From contig JAIPBU010000019.1 of NCBI GenBank assembly GCA_021738535.1, positions 1 to 64,000 on the forward strand: DNA of 64,000 bases, written 5' to 3'. Each line of letters starts with the position of its first letter. Position 1 is the stretch's first letter. Below are positions 45,965 through 54,284 of the stretch, piece by piece. Position numbers and translations under genes: made by a program. Below the pieces are notes generated by a model. The model was given only the letters and a program-made list of their open reading frames with translations. It was not told the DNA's origin and ran no database searches. The stretch comes from Bacteroidales bacterium. GTDB taxonomy: Bacteria > Bacteroidota > Bacteroidia > Bacteroidales > VadinHA17.

Positions 45965-45982
45965 TTGTTATTTAAATAACAG
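45965..45982. promoter_or_regulatory. Candidate Rex operator upstream of the hydrogenase operon
   Basis: TTGTTA-TTTAAA-TAACAG is a near-perfect dyad; its 16-base core 45966-45981 is an exact palindrome. It matches the form of Rex (NADH/NAD+ sensor) operators, TTGTTA-N6-TAACAA, at 11 of 12 half-site positions. It lies over the -33 region of the promoter just downstream. Rex is known to control [FeFe] hydrogenases in anaerobes. Rex itself is not encoded in this window. Confidence 0.55.
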
Positions 45983-46011
45983 TGAAATTATTATATTTGC
46001 AGTGAAATTAT
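45980..46011 (+). promoter_or_regulatory. Hydrogenase operon promoter flanked by a direct repeat
   Basis: The -7 box TATATTTG (45992-45999) is a perfect phylum match. It is framed by two exact copies of CAGTGAAATTAT at 45980-45991 and 46000-46011, exactly 20 bases apart, close to two helical turns. The left copy abuts the Rex-like palindrome. The 536 bases between the M28 gene and the first intact hydrogenase gene hold this control region and the two gene remnants. Confidence 0.6.
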
Positions 46012-46124
46012 GGATAACATGAAGCTCGACAAATTGGTTAACATATTAAACGCCAGAGTACTGAAAAAAATCTGTTCAGGGCTGCCGGTTTACTATTTAA
46101 TAAAGGTATAAAAGCTCTTTTCTG
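46010..46124 (+). pseudogene. Collapsed DRTGG-domain gene remnant
   Basis: From ATG 46010 the frame reads MDNMKLDKLVNILNARVLKK, which resembles the beginning of DRTGG-domain proteins that accompany HydABC operons. After about 23 codons the next frame continues as AAGLLFNKGIKALF-stop (TGA at 46122-46124), which resembles the end of such proteins. About 75 central residues would be missing, so an internal deletion with a frame change is the simplest reading. The stop overlaps the next start as TGATG, as expected for an old coupled operon. Assignment rests on weak short similarity. Confidence 0.4.
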
Positions 46125-46352
46125 ATGAATCTTGAGTTTGAAATAAACGGAGGCGACTTTGTAAATGCCGGAAGGGCATCAGAAAAGGTGGATCTTATAA
46201 TGGGATATATCAGCCCTAAGGGCAGATGGAAGTTGGATACAAAGCAAATAAAGCAGGAGTTGGGGATAGAGCGCCTGGACGATATGATAATAAAAAAGAG
46301 TATCAAAGAGATGATTAACAACAATATTACTAAACTGGAACCAACTAATTAA
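46125..46352 (+). pseudogene. Truncated RsbT-like ATPase remnant or small ORF
   Basis: A 75-residue frame. Its first 19 residues (LEFEINGGDFVNAGRASEK) match the usual start of the RsbT/anti-sigma-like ATPases found beside bifurcating hydrogenases. The ATP-binding N, G1 and G2 boxes are absent, and the rest (DLIMGYISPKGRWKLDTKQ onward) is a charged helical stretch I do not recognise, perhaps the tail of another deleted gene. It could still be translated as a small protein. It lies 59 bases before the intact ferredoxin-like gene. Confidence 0.45.
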
Positions 46353-46411
46353 GATTTTTTAAATTATCATTAGTAAAAATATTAGCATAATCTATTAAAG
46401 AGAACTACAAA

Positions 46412-46801
46412 ATGGGAAAAATTAAATCTCTTGACGATCTTAAAAAAATCAGCAAGGATTACAAAAAAGGACTTGACCTCAGGGAAAAATCGTCCCACCC
46501 TGAAGAATTAGTGCAGGTTAAGGTTGCTATGGCTACCTGCGGGATTGCTTCCGGGGCAAAAGAGATCATGGAATACCTTGACTCTGAACTGGAAAAGAGA
46601 GCTATTGACGCTGTTGTTACGCAAACAGGCTGTATGGGCTATTGTTATGCAGAACCAACTATAGAAGTAACGCTGCCCGGACAGGAAGCTGTTGTATATG
46701 GTAATGTAACAACAGAGAAAGCAGATGAGATAATTGAGAAATATATTAAAACAGGGGAATTTGTGGATGGTATAATTCCCCGGAATTACGAGACTATATA
46801 A
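46412..46801 (+). CDS. Thioredoxin-fold [2Fe-2S] ferredoxin-like protein
   Basis: A 129-residue protein of the (2Fe-2S) ferredoxin-domain family that accompanies NuoF/HydB genes. Residues 35-115 carry the fold: VKVAMATCGIASGAKEIM, then VVTQTGCMGYCYAEP and VEVTLPG-like strands. Only three cysteines are present in the expected cluster region (TCG and GCMGYC), not the canonical four, so the cluster may be incomplete, ligated differently or absent. It is first in the intact hydrogenase operon, 18 bases before the HydB gene, and probably docks on the HydB N-terminal domain. Confidence 0.8.
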   Translation: MGKIKSLDDLKKISKDYKKGLDLREKSSHPEELVQVKVAMATCGIASGAKEIMEYLDSELEKRAIDAVVTQTGCMGYCYAEPTIEVTLPGQEAVVYGNVTTEKADEIIEKYIKTGEFVDGIIPRNYETI

Positions 46802-46819
46802 TATACCGGAGGAAATAAT

Positions 46820-48613
46820 ATGTCTGGATACAGCATGCATCTACTGGTTTGTGGTGGTACCGGTTGCAGAGCTTCACATAGTGAAGAAATAGAGTTTAAA
46901 CTCAGGAATGAACTGGAAAAAAGAAATCTTGAAGATACAGTAAAGGTTTTGTCCACCGGGTGTTTCGGGTTCTGCGAAAAAGGACCCATAGTGAAAGTTA
47001 TGCCTGACAACACATTTTACACAGGGGTTACCCCCGGCGACGCCGAGGATATTATAGCAGAACACGTTGTATTAGGCAGGACAGTCAGCAGGTTAATTTA
47101 TGAAGACCCTTCAAGTAAGGAAAAGGTTCCCGATTCAAAAAAGATGGGTTTCTCTAAAAAGCAGTTACGCATTGCCCTCAGAAACTGTGGTTTTATAAAC
47201 CCGGAAAACATCAATGAATATATTGCAAGAGAGGGATATATGGCTCTTGGTAATGTTATTACAGACATATCCCCCGAAGACGCCACCAGGCTCGTAAAAG
47301 ACTCGGGACTAAGAGGAAGAGGAGGTGCGGGTTTCTCCACGGGACTCAAGTGGGAGCTTACGGCAGCTACTCCTTCAGATGAAAAATATGTTGTCTGTAA
47401 TGCTGATGAAGGTGATCCCGGGGCGTTTATGGACAGATCGATACTGGAAGGAGACCCGCACAATGTTCTTGAAGCAATGGCTATTTGCGGGTATTGTATA
47501 GGTGCTGACAAAGGGCTTATATATATCAGGGCAGAATACCCGCTGGCAATTGAAAGACTTAAAACGGCTATTAAGCAGGCAAGAGAATACGGACTTCTTG
47601 GCAAAAATATAATGGGCAGTGATTTCTCTTTCGATATTGAGCTCAAGTATGGTGCAGGAGCTTTCGTCTGTGGTGAAGAGACAGCCCTGATACATTCCAT
47701 GGAAGGACTAAGGGGAGAGCCCAGCCTAAAGCCTCCTTTCCCTTCCGTGAAAGGATACAATGGTAAGCCTACAAATGTGAATAACGTTGAAACCCTTGCC
47801 AATGTGCCAATAATTTTTCTTAAAGGAGCCGATTGGTTTAGCAGCATAGGCACCGAAAAATCCAAAGGGACAAAAGTTTTTGCCCTGGCAGGTAAAATAA
47901 ATAATGTAGGCCTGATAGAAGTACCTATGGGAACTACACTCCGTGAAGTAATATTTGAGATTGGCGGAGGAATAAAGGATGGTAAAAAGTTTAAGGCAGT
48001 GCAAACCGGTGGTCCCTCCGGAGGTTGCCTGACCGAAAATCACCTGGATACTCCAATCGACTTTGATAATCTTATAGAGGCAGGGTCTATGATGGGATCA
48101 GGAGGTATGATAGTGATGGATGAAGACGACTGCATGGTTTCTGTTGCAAAATTCTATCTGGATTTCACTGTTGAAGAATCATGTGGCAAATGCGCCCCCT
48201 GCAGAATCGGGAACAAAAGGTTGTACGAATTACTTGATCACATATGCAGCGGGAAAGGCAAGGTTGAAGTCCTTGACCGTTTGCGCCTTATGAGTGAAGT
48301 TATTAAAGATACTTCTCTTTGTGGCCTGGGGCAGACATCACCAAACCCGGTATTATCGACTCTTGATAATTTTTATGATGAATACCATGCCCATGTGAGT
48401 GATAAGAAATGCCCTGCCGGACAGTGTAAGGACCTGATGGAATATTTTATTATCGAGGAAAACTGTGTTGGCTGTACCGCATGCGCACGTGTATGCCCGG
48501 TAAATGCCATTACTGGTGAAAGGAAGAAACCCCATGAGATAAACCAGGACATTTGCATCAAATGCGGAGCATGCATGGAGAAATGCAAATTTGATGCAAT
48601 AATTATTCAATAA
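46820..48613 (+). CDS. hydB: Bifurcating [FeFe]-hydrogenase HydB subunit (NuoF-like)
   Basis: A 597-residue flavin/iron-sulfur subunit that exchanges electrons with NAD(H). Residues 1-90 form a thioredoxin-like [2Fe-2S] domain (CGGTGCRASHSEE ... CFGFCEKGP). Residues about 130-510 are the NuoF core with the FMN/NADH glycine motif GRGGAGFSTGLKWE and the [4Fe-4S] motif ESCGKCAPCRIGNKR. Residues about 540-597 hold two [4Fe-4S] clusters (CVGCTACARVCPV; CIKCGACMEKC). This three-part layout is that of HydB of trimeric electron-bifurcating hydrogenases. Gaps of 18 bases on both sides show a tight operon. Confidence 0.95.
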   Translation: MSGYSMHLLVCGGTGCRASHSEEIEFKLRNELEKRNLEDTVKVLSTGCFGFCEKGPIVKVMPDNTFYTGVTPGDAEDIIAEHVVLGRTVSRLIYEDPSSKEKVPDSKKMGFSKKQLRIALRNCGFINPENINEYIAREGYMALGNVITDISPEDATRLVKDSGLRGRGGAGFSTGLKWELTAATPSDEKYVVCNADEGDPGAFMDRSILEGDPHNVLEAMAICGYCIGADKGLIYIRAEYPLAIERLKTAIKQAREYGLLGKNIMGSDFSFDIELKYGAGAFVCGEETALIHSMEGLRGEPSLKPPFPSVKGYNGKPTNVNNVETLANVPIIFLKGADWFSSIGTEKSKGTKVFALAGKINNVGLIEVPMGTTLREVIFEIGGGIKDGKKFKAVQTGGPSGGCLTENHLDTPIDFDNLIEAGSMMGSGGMIVMDEDDCMVSVAKFYLDFTVEESCGKCAPCRIGNKRLYELLDHICSGKGKVEVLDRLRLMSEVIKDTSLCGLGQTSPNPVLSTLDNFYDEYHAHVSDKKCPAGQCKDLMEYFIIEENCVGCTACARVCPVNAITGERKKPHEINQDICIKCGACMEKCKFDAIIIQ

Positions 48614-48631
48614 CCGTTAAGAAGATCAAAT

Positions 48632-50410
48632 ATGGACACTATTAAGCTGACAATAGATAACAAGCAGCTGGAAGTAGAAAAAGGGACAAGCATATACAAT
48701 GCAGCAAAAAGCATTGGTATTGATATCCCGGTATTATGCTATATGAGCATGAAAGACCTCTGCATAGAAAATAAACCTGCAGGTTGCAGGATTTGCGTTG
48801 TGGAAGTTGAGGGAAGGCGGAACCTTGCCCCCTCCTGCTCTACCGACTGCCAGGACAATATGGTTGTAAGAACTCACACACCACGTGTGCTGAATGCACG
48901 GAAGACAGTACTTGAATTCATTTTAAGTGATCACCCCAAGGATTGCCTGGTATGCCCCAAATCAGGTCACTGCGAATTGCAGGACATGGCTGTAAAAATG
49001 GGCATCAGGAAGATCCCGGGTGAAGAAATTGCAGAAATGTCAACCTACAGGCTTGACACTTCACCCTCAATAATAAGGGATCTGGATAAGTGTATTATGT
49101 GCCGCAGGTGTGAAACCATGTGTAACGAAGTACAAACTGTTGGTGCTTTATCTGCAGTCAACAGGGGATTCTATGCAGCTGTTGCACCTGCTTTCGAGCA
49201 AAACCTTGAGCATTCACCCTGTACCTATTGCGGTCAGTGTGTGGCAGTATGTCCTACCGGGGCACTTACGGAAGTAGATCACACACCGGAAGTAATGACA
49301 CATCTTGCTGATCCTAAAAAGACAGTCGTTGTTCAAACAGCCCCTGCTGTAAGAGCCGCCCTGGGTGAGGAGTTCGGGCTGGAACCGGGCACTCTGGTTA
49401 CAGGTAAAATGGTGACAGCACTAAGGCAGCTGGGATTTGACTATGTTTTCGATACAGATTTTGCTGCGGACCTGACAATAATGGAGGAAGGTACGGAGTT
49501 ACTCAACAGGCTGAGTGCTCACCTAAAAGGTGACAAAGAGATCAGGCTGCCTATCTTAACATCATGCTGCCCGGGCTGGGTTAACTTCTTTGAAACCTAT
49601 TTCCCGGATCTGAAGAATGTACCTTCAACATCAAAATCGCCACAGCAAATGTTCGGAGCAATAGCAAAATCATACTTTGCTGAGAAGAAAGAGATCAGGC
49701 GTGAAGATATGGTTGTTGTTTCAATAATGCCATGCCTGGCAAAAAAATACGAATGCCAGAGAGATGAATTCAGTGTGGACGGCAACCCGGACGTGGATCT
49801 GTCCATATCAACCCGCGAACTGGCCGCTTTTATCAAGCAGGCTAATATTGACTTTGACAGCCTCCCCGAAGGAGAGTTTGATAACCCTCTGGGTGAATCA
49901 ACAGGAGCCGGAGTGATATTCGGTGCAACCGGCGGGGTAATCGAAGCAGCAGCCAGGACTGCCTACGAGATGCATACCGGTAAAAATCTTGAAAAAGTGG
50001 ATTTTGAGCAGCTAAGGGGAATGGATGGTGTAAGAGAAGCAACTGTTGATTTTGACGGTCTCCCCATAAACATCGGTATTGCTCACGGACTGGGTAATGC
50101 AAGGAAACTTCTTGATGATGTGAGATCCGGAAAATCAAAATATCATGCCATCGAGATAATGGCCTGCCCCGGCGGGTGTATAGGCGGCGGTGGTCAGCCA
50201 CAGCATCATGGTCAGACTGAAATATTAAAGGCAAGAGCAGCAGCTATATACACAGAGGATAAGAATAAAAAGATCAGGAAATCACACGAAAATCCTTTTA
50301 TAAAGGAACTTTATTCCACTTACCTCGGTGAACCTAACAGTGAATTGGCTCACAAACTGTTGCATACCAAATATTTTGATAAAAAGAAAAAGATTATCGT
50401 CAACCAGTAA
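48632..50410 (+). CDS. hydA: [FeFe]-hydrogenase catalytic subunit HydA
   Basis: A 592-residue catalytic subunit that makes or oxidises H2 at the H-cluster. The N-terminal [2Fe-2S] domain (about 1-78; CYMSMKDLC, GCRIC), a His-Cys3 cluster (HPKDCLVCPKSGHC, 101-114) and two [4Fe-4S] clusters (154-164, 197-207) precede the H domain. All three signatures are intact: TSCCPGW at 310-316 (Cys313 ligand, Cys312 proton relay), MPCLAKKYE at 366-374, and the EIMACPGGCIGGGGQP box at 508-523. It fits group A3 bifurcating enzymes, with NADH and reduced ferredoxin as joint donors. Maturases HydEFG are not in the window. Confidence 0.97.
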   Translation: MDTIKLTIDNKQLEVEKGTSIYNAAKSIGIDIPVLCYMSMKDLCIENKPAGCRICVVEVEGRRNLAPSCSTDCQDNMVVRTHTPRVLNARKTVLEFILSDHPKDCLVCPKSGHCELQDMAVKMGIRKIPGEEIAEMSTYRLDTSPSIIRDLDKCIMCRRCETMCNEVQTVGALSAVNRGFYAAVAPAFEQNLEHSPCTYCGQCVAVCPTGALTEVDHTPEVMTHLADPKKTVVVQTAPAVRAALGEEFGLEPGTLVTGKMVTALRQLGFDYVFDTDFAADLTIMEEGTELLNRLSAHLKGDKEIRLPILTSCCPGWVNFFETYFPDLKNVPSTSKSPQQMFGAIAKSYFAEKKEIRREDMVVVSIMPCLAKKYECQRDEFSVDGNPDVDLSISTRELAAFIKQANIDFDSLPEGEFDNPLGESTGAGVIFGATGGVIEAAARTAYEMHTGKNLEKVDFEQLRGMDGVREATVDFDGLPINIGIAHGLGNARKLLDDVRSGKSKYHAIEIMACPGGCIGGGGQPQHHGQTEILKARAAAIYTEDKNKKIRKSHENPFIKELYSTYLGEPNSELAHKLLHTKYFDKKKKIIVNQ

Positions 50411-50421
50411 ATAATCAGACT

Positions 50422-50904
50422 ATGTCCAGCATAAAAATAAAACTTAAGAAGCAGGATATTGATAAGATAAAAGAAATAACTGCTTCCTTCAATAATGAAG
50501 AACATGAACTTATCAATGTACTTCACAAATGCCAGCAGCATTTTGGATATCTGCCGGCTGAAGTGCAGGAAGTGATATCCGACGAAATGGACATCCCGAC
50601 GGCAAAAATTTACGGGATAGTAACATTCTATTCATTCTTTACCATGACCCCAAAAGGTAAGAACCCTATAAGCATATGTATGGGGACAGCATGCTATGTG
50701 CGCGGTGGAGAAAAGGTACTGGATGAGTTTAAAAAAGAACTTGGTATAGAAGCAGGTCAGACAACCAAAGATGGTAAATTCTCAATCTCCAGCTTAAGAT
50801 GCGTTGGTGCCTGCGGGCTCGCACCTGTTGTGTTGATTGGAGAAAAAACCTATGGCAGGGTGGCGCCGGATGATGTGAAAGAGATATTGGCTGAATATAA
50901 ATAA
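50422..50904 (+). CDS. hydC: Bifurcating hydrogenase HydC subunit (NuoE-like)
   Basis: A 160-residue NuoE-type [2Fe-2S] protein. The helical N-terminus (EEHELINVLHKCQQHFGYLP) is followed by the thioredoxin-fold domain with the four ligands in CMGTACYVRGG and CVGACGLAPV. It passes electrons between HydA and HydB. It lies 11 bases after hydA, and a strong terminator follows. Having the NuoE-like gene last instead of first is one of the known orders for HydABC operons. Confidence 0.95.
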   Translation: MSSIKIKLKKQDIDKIKEITASFNNEEHELINVLHKCQQHFGYLPAEVQEVISDEMDIPTAKIYGIVTFYSFFTMTPKGKNPISICMGTACYVRGGEKVLDEFKKELGIEAGQTTKDGKFSISSLRCVGACGLAPVVLIGEKTYGRVAPDDVKEILAEYK

Positions 50905-50958
50905 ACATATTTCCGGGAGGAATAATAGTAGTCTTTGTTTGGTTTTTAGGTTATGCAT

Positions 50959-50994
50959 GAAAGACCGGGATTTGTTTCCCGGCTTTCTTGTTTT
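50959..50994 (+). terminator. Intrinsic terminator of the hydrogenase operon
   Basis: GAAAG-A-CCGGGA (50959-50970) pairs with TCCCGG-CTTTC (50977-50987), an 11-bp stem with a single bulged A and a six-base loop, followed by TTGTTTT. It lies 55 bases after the hydC stop. Confidence 0.85.
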
Positions 50995-51162
50995 ATGAAC
51001 TTTTTGTTACTTTTTAACTTAGCAAGTATGTCATTATTGCGCAATATTTATTTTTAACCAGCCGAAATATGCCAATCAGTCATTCGGCCTGATTATTGAT
51101 GGATCACATTAGAAATCCTGCGTGCAGGTGAAAAATAATCATGGAGAAGAACATTACTTAAT

Positions 51163-53397
51163 ATGAATACAGGAAAACTGATACAAAAGCATAATCGTAT
51201 TACTGAGCTTATAGCAAGTAAGGAAGTAAGGCAGAGCATTAACAAAATAAAGGATTTGATTGATACCGCTAATAACGGAGATCATCGCAGGCAGATTGAA
51301 AATATTGAAAGTACTTATAAGAGCATGGTAAAATACACCATTGAAGGTGTGCATGACCCGGAAAGGAATAAAATTCTCACTCGCATGCTTCAGTCGCTTC
51401 TTTCTCTGGCAGATAATGTCAAACAGGACATACTGGCCAGGTATTCAGGATGGCACACTTACTGGTTGAAAGAAAATAACGAAAAGGAAAAAAACATTGC
51501 CGGGAAAAGTATAATTGAGAGTGTTGATGACCTGCTTTTTAAGGAAGAACTTGATGAATGGTTGAACTACGCAGGCACTCCTTCCACAGACCCTGAGTCA
51601 GATTATGCAAGGAAACACAGGTCACTTGTTGACAAAATATTTAACCATCTCTGGCTAACGGACACTTATGGTGAAGCAGAAACTGAATTAATAAATCTTA
51701 CAGCAAAAAGCTCAAGGTTTGAATGGTATGAAAACAGCATTTTTACCACGGCCATTACCCTGAGTGCTCTCAGGTACTGGGATCCTGAAAAGATAAAAGC
51801 ACTTGCGTCCATTTACAGGAACAAGGAAGAGCAGGTTAGCGAAAGAGCTCTGGCCGGACTTTTGCTTGCATTATACTATTATGATGCCAGGATACATATC
51901 TATCCTGAAATAGAGGATTTATTAAAGGAACTTTCCATAGATGAGTCATTCAGGGAGCATCTTAAGATAACCATATTACAGATAATAAGATCCGGGGAAA
52001 CAGAAAGGATTAGTAAAAAGCTGCATGATGAAATATTACCAAGGGTTGCCGAGTTGAAGCCTAAGATAGAGGACAAGCTGGATCTTGACAACCTGCTGCC
52101 TGAAGATATTATGGAAGGAAAGAATCCTGACTGGTCAGACATGTTCAAGGAATCAGAGGATCTGTACCGTACCATGGAAGAGTTTTCGAAATTACAAATG
52201 GAAGGGGCAGATGTATATATGTCTGCTTTTGCAAATCTCAAAAATTTTGATTTTTTCCGCACCATATCAAACTGGTTCATCCCCTTCTACCCTGACCATG
52301 AAGCTATTGACGTTTTGTTCAGGGACGATGTACTTGCCTCAGGAACAAATGAACTTGCGGAAGCACTTTATAAAACACCTTTTATTTGTAATTCAGACAA
52401 ATACAGTCTTGTTTTAAATCTCCAGCATCTTCCGTCCAGCCAGAAAGAGATGATGCTTAAAGTATTCAGGATGGAACTGGAAGGGCTTGAACAGATGAAA
52501 GATAATGAACTTGGTCCTGACATGACAAAGGAGTTTAAAACCAATGTAACACAATACCTGCAGGATCTTTACAGGTTCTTTAAGTTATCACCATACAAGA
52601 AAGAATTTGATGATGTTTTCAGGTCAGCGCTGGATTTTCACAGAACCAATCTGTTCGGGATGGTCCTTAAAGACAACGAATCAATATCGACATTTGCAGA
52701 TTATTATTTTGGTAAGGATTTTTACAATGAAGCACTTGAATTGTTTACCGAGATGATCAATGAAAAACCTGATGAGGCACAGCTCTATGAAAAGGCTGCC
52801 TATTGTCACCAGCAGAATGGCAATTACGAAGGGGCTCTTCAAATGTATAAGAAAGCAGAGATCCTTGACAGGAAATTATGGACCCTGAAAAAAATAGGCT
52901 TCTGCAACAGGAGGCTGGGAAGGCATGAAGAAGCTTTGAAATACCATATGGAAGCAGAGCCTCTGGATCCTGAAAACATGCATACACTAGCAATGATAGG
53001 TCATTGTTACCTGGATATGAAAGATTTCGACTCAGCTTTGAAGTATTATTTTAAGGTTGAATACAATGATCCTGACAATTTCAGGATATTAAAACCCATA
53101 GCCTGGTGCTATTTTGTACAGGGTAAGTTTGAGCTCTCCAAAAAATATTTCGATAAGCTTGACACCTCCGTCATGAAGGGTCATGATTACATAAATGCAG
53201 GTCACCTGTCACTATGCATGGGAAACCGGGTCAAGGCCCTGGAAAACTACAGGAAGAGTATAGTTGTTGGAAAAATGGATAAAAAGGATTTTATGGAAAT
53301 TTTCAATGATGATGCTGATATTCTAATAAGAAATAATATAGATCCGGATGATCTTCCTATAATAACTGATTACCTGTTCTTTGACCTGGAAGACTAG
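51163..53397 (+). CDS. TPR-repeat protein, 744 aa
   Basis: A cytoplasmic helical protein with no signal peptide. Residues about 1-500 are charged helices with no recognised domain. Residues about 515-710 contain five to six tetratricopeptide repeats (EALELFTEMINEKPDEAQLY; GALQMYKKAEILDRKLW; EALKYHMEAEPLDPENMHTL; SALKYYFKVEYNDPDNFRIL). TPRs usually mediate protein binding. The gene stands alone after the hydrogenase terminator and is convergent with the sigma-factor operon. Its role is unknown; it is a conserved-looking Bacteroidota protein of stable length rather than a repeat expansion. Confidence 0.8.
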   Translation: MNTGKLIQKHNRITELIASKEVRQSINKIKDLIDTANNGDHRRQIENIESTYKSMVKYTIEGVHDPERNKILTRMLQSLLSLADNVKQDILARYSGWHTYWLKENNEKEKNIAGKSIIESVDDLLFKEELDEWLNYAGTPSTDPESDYARKHRSLVDKIFNHLWLTDTYGEAETELINLTAKSSRFEWYENSIFTTAITLSALRYWDPEKIKALASIYRNKEEQVSERALAGLLLALYYYDARIHIYPEIEDLLKELSIDESFREHLKITILQIIRSGETERISKKLHDEILPRVAELKPKIEDKLDLDNLLPEDIMEGKNPDWSDMFKESEDLYRTMEEFSKLQMEGADVYMSAFANLKNFDFFRTISNWFIPFYPDHEAIDVLFRDDVLASGTNELAEALYKTPFICNSDKYSLVLNLQHLPSSQKEMMLKVFRMELEGLEQMKDNELGPDMTKEFKTNVTQYLQDLYRFFKLSPYKKEFDDVFRSALDFHRTNLFGMVLKDNESISTFADYYFGKDFYNEALELFTEMINEKPDEAQLYEKAAYCHQQNGNYEGALQMYKKAEILDRKLWTLKKIGFCNRRLGRHEEALKYHMEAEPLDPENMHTLAMIGHCYLDMKDFDSALKYYFKVEYNDPDNFRILKPIAWCYFVQGKFELSKKYFDKLDTSVMKGHDYINAGHLSLCMGNRVKALENYRKSIVVGKMDKKDFMEIFNDDADILIRNNIDPDDLPIITDYLFFDLED

Positions 53398-53442
53398 GGC
53401 TTTCTTTTTATTCACGTCAATTGTATCCCTGTTGTTATCCCA

Positions 53443-53916
53443 TTATTTCCTGCGGTCAGGATCACGGCTATAATCATCCCTGTCACGATGATACCGATCC
53501 CTGTCGCGACTTCTATCAAATCTTTTGTCCGGATCCATCCTTTTTTTATTCCGGAACTCTTTCATAGCCTCGCGTCTCTTTTCTTCCATTTCCTCAAGCC
53601 TTTTTATCTGGTCTCTGCTAAGCACAGGCCTTATCTCTTTCCACTGCATATCCATAAGTGAATCAATGCTTTGCCGGTAGTCAGAGCTGAGTTCATGGAA
53701 GTTCTTACCGTATTCCCTGATAATAATATCCAGCTTTTCGATCTGCTGGCTATCCGGATCAATAACCCTGTACAGGTGTTCCCTGAAATATCTTTCAGAA
53801 ACAGAGGTGCGTACAGGCCGCAGTCTGTTGTGTCTTAATTTAGCCGACACCAGGATACCTATTATAAACCCCAGTACAAGTGTCAGGACAGCAAGAAGTG
53901 TTATTTTCAGTTTCAT
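53443..53916 (-). CDS. CpxP/Spy-like small envelope protein
   Basis: A 157-residue membrane-anchored protein. An N-terminal helix (about 3-24, LKITLLAVLTLVLGFIIGIL) anchors it. Residues 40-125 form the two helices typical of Spy/CpxP or periplasmic metal-sensor proteins (SQQIEKLDIIIREYGKNFHE ... LSRDQIKRLEEMEEKRREAM). The tail from 125 on is an Arg/Asp-rich, low-complexity segment (RFDRSRDRDRYHRDRDDYS). It is the last gene of the operon with an ECF sigma factor and an anti-sigma protein, so it may help sense envelope state. Confidence 0.7.
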   Translation of the reverse strand: MKLKITLLAVLTLVLGFIIGILVSAKLRHNRLRPVRTSVSERYFREHLYRVIDPDSQQIEKLDIIIREYGKNFHELSSDYRQSIDSLMDMQWKEIRPVLSRDQIKRLEEMEEKRREAMKEFRNKKRMDPDKRFDRSRDRDRYHRDRDDYSRDPDRRK

Positions 53917-53926
53917 AGTAGTTTTT

Positions 53927-54280
53927 TTAATCGGTCGCGAGACTTACCAGCATCCCGTCGACATTTTTATCAATTCCCAGGAGTGTATCATATGACAGGG
54001 ATCCCTGGCTCAGGAGCAAACTAAGAACAAGTACAATAATTGCGGCTGCACCTGCCAGGCTCACCCTGACAAACAGACTGTTAAGAGATCTCTCAAGATG
54101 CTTTTTACTTTTTTCCCTCAGCAAGCTCCCACCCTGAACTACTTTCATGACTCTTTCCCTGAAACCCGGATTAAATCCGTCTGAAGGGAAAAGTTTTGTA
54201 TCAAGAGCATCCCTTTGAGCAGGATTCAGATCATCGGTAAGAGATTGCAGAAACAAATCTTTCATTTTTTCTTCTTTCAT
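53927..54280 (-). CDS. Probable anti-sigma factor
   Basis: A 117-residue protein with one membrane helix at about residues 75-95 (SLAGAAAIIVLVLSLLLSQG) and a cytosolic N-terminal part (MKEEKMKDLFLQSLTDDLNP). It lies directly after an ECF sigma gene with a four-base gap, the standard sigma/anti-sigma order. The zinc-type HxxxCxxC motif is absent, so it belongs to the non-zinc anti-sigma proteins. It would hold the sigma factor at the membrane until an envelope signal arrives. Confidence 0.7.
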   Translation of the reverse strand: MKEEKMKDLFLQSLTDDLNPAQRDALDTKLFPSDGFNPGFRERVMKVVQGGSLLREKSKKHLERSLNSLFVRVSLAGAAAIIVLVLSLLLSQGSLSYDTLLGIDKNVDGMLVSLATD

Positions 54281-54284
54281 ATGC

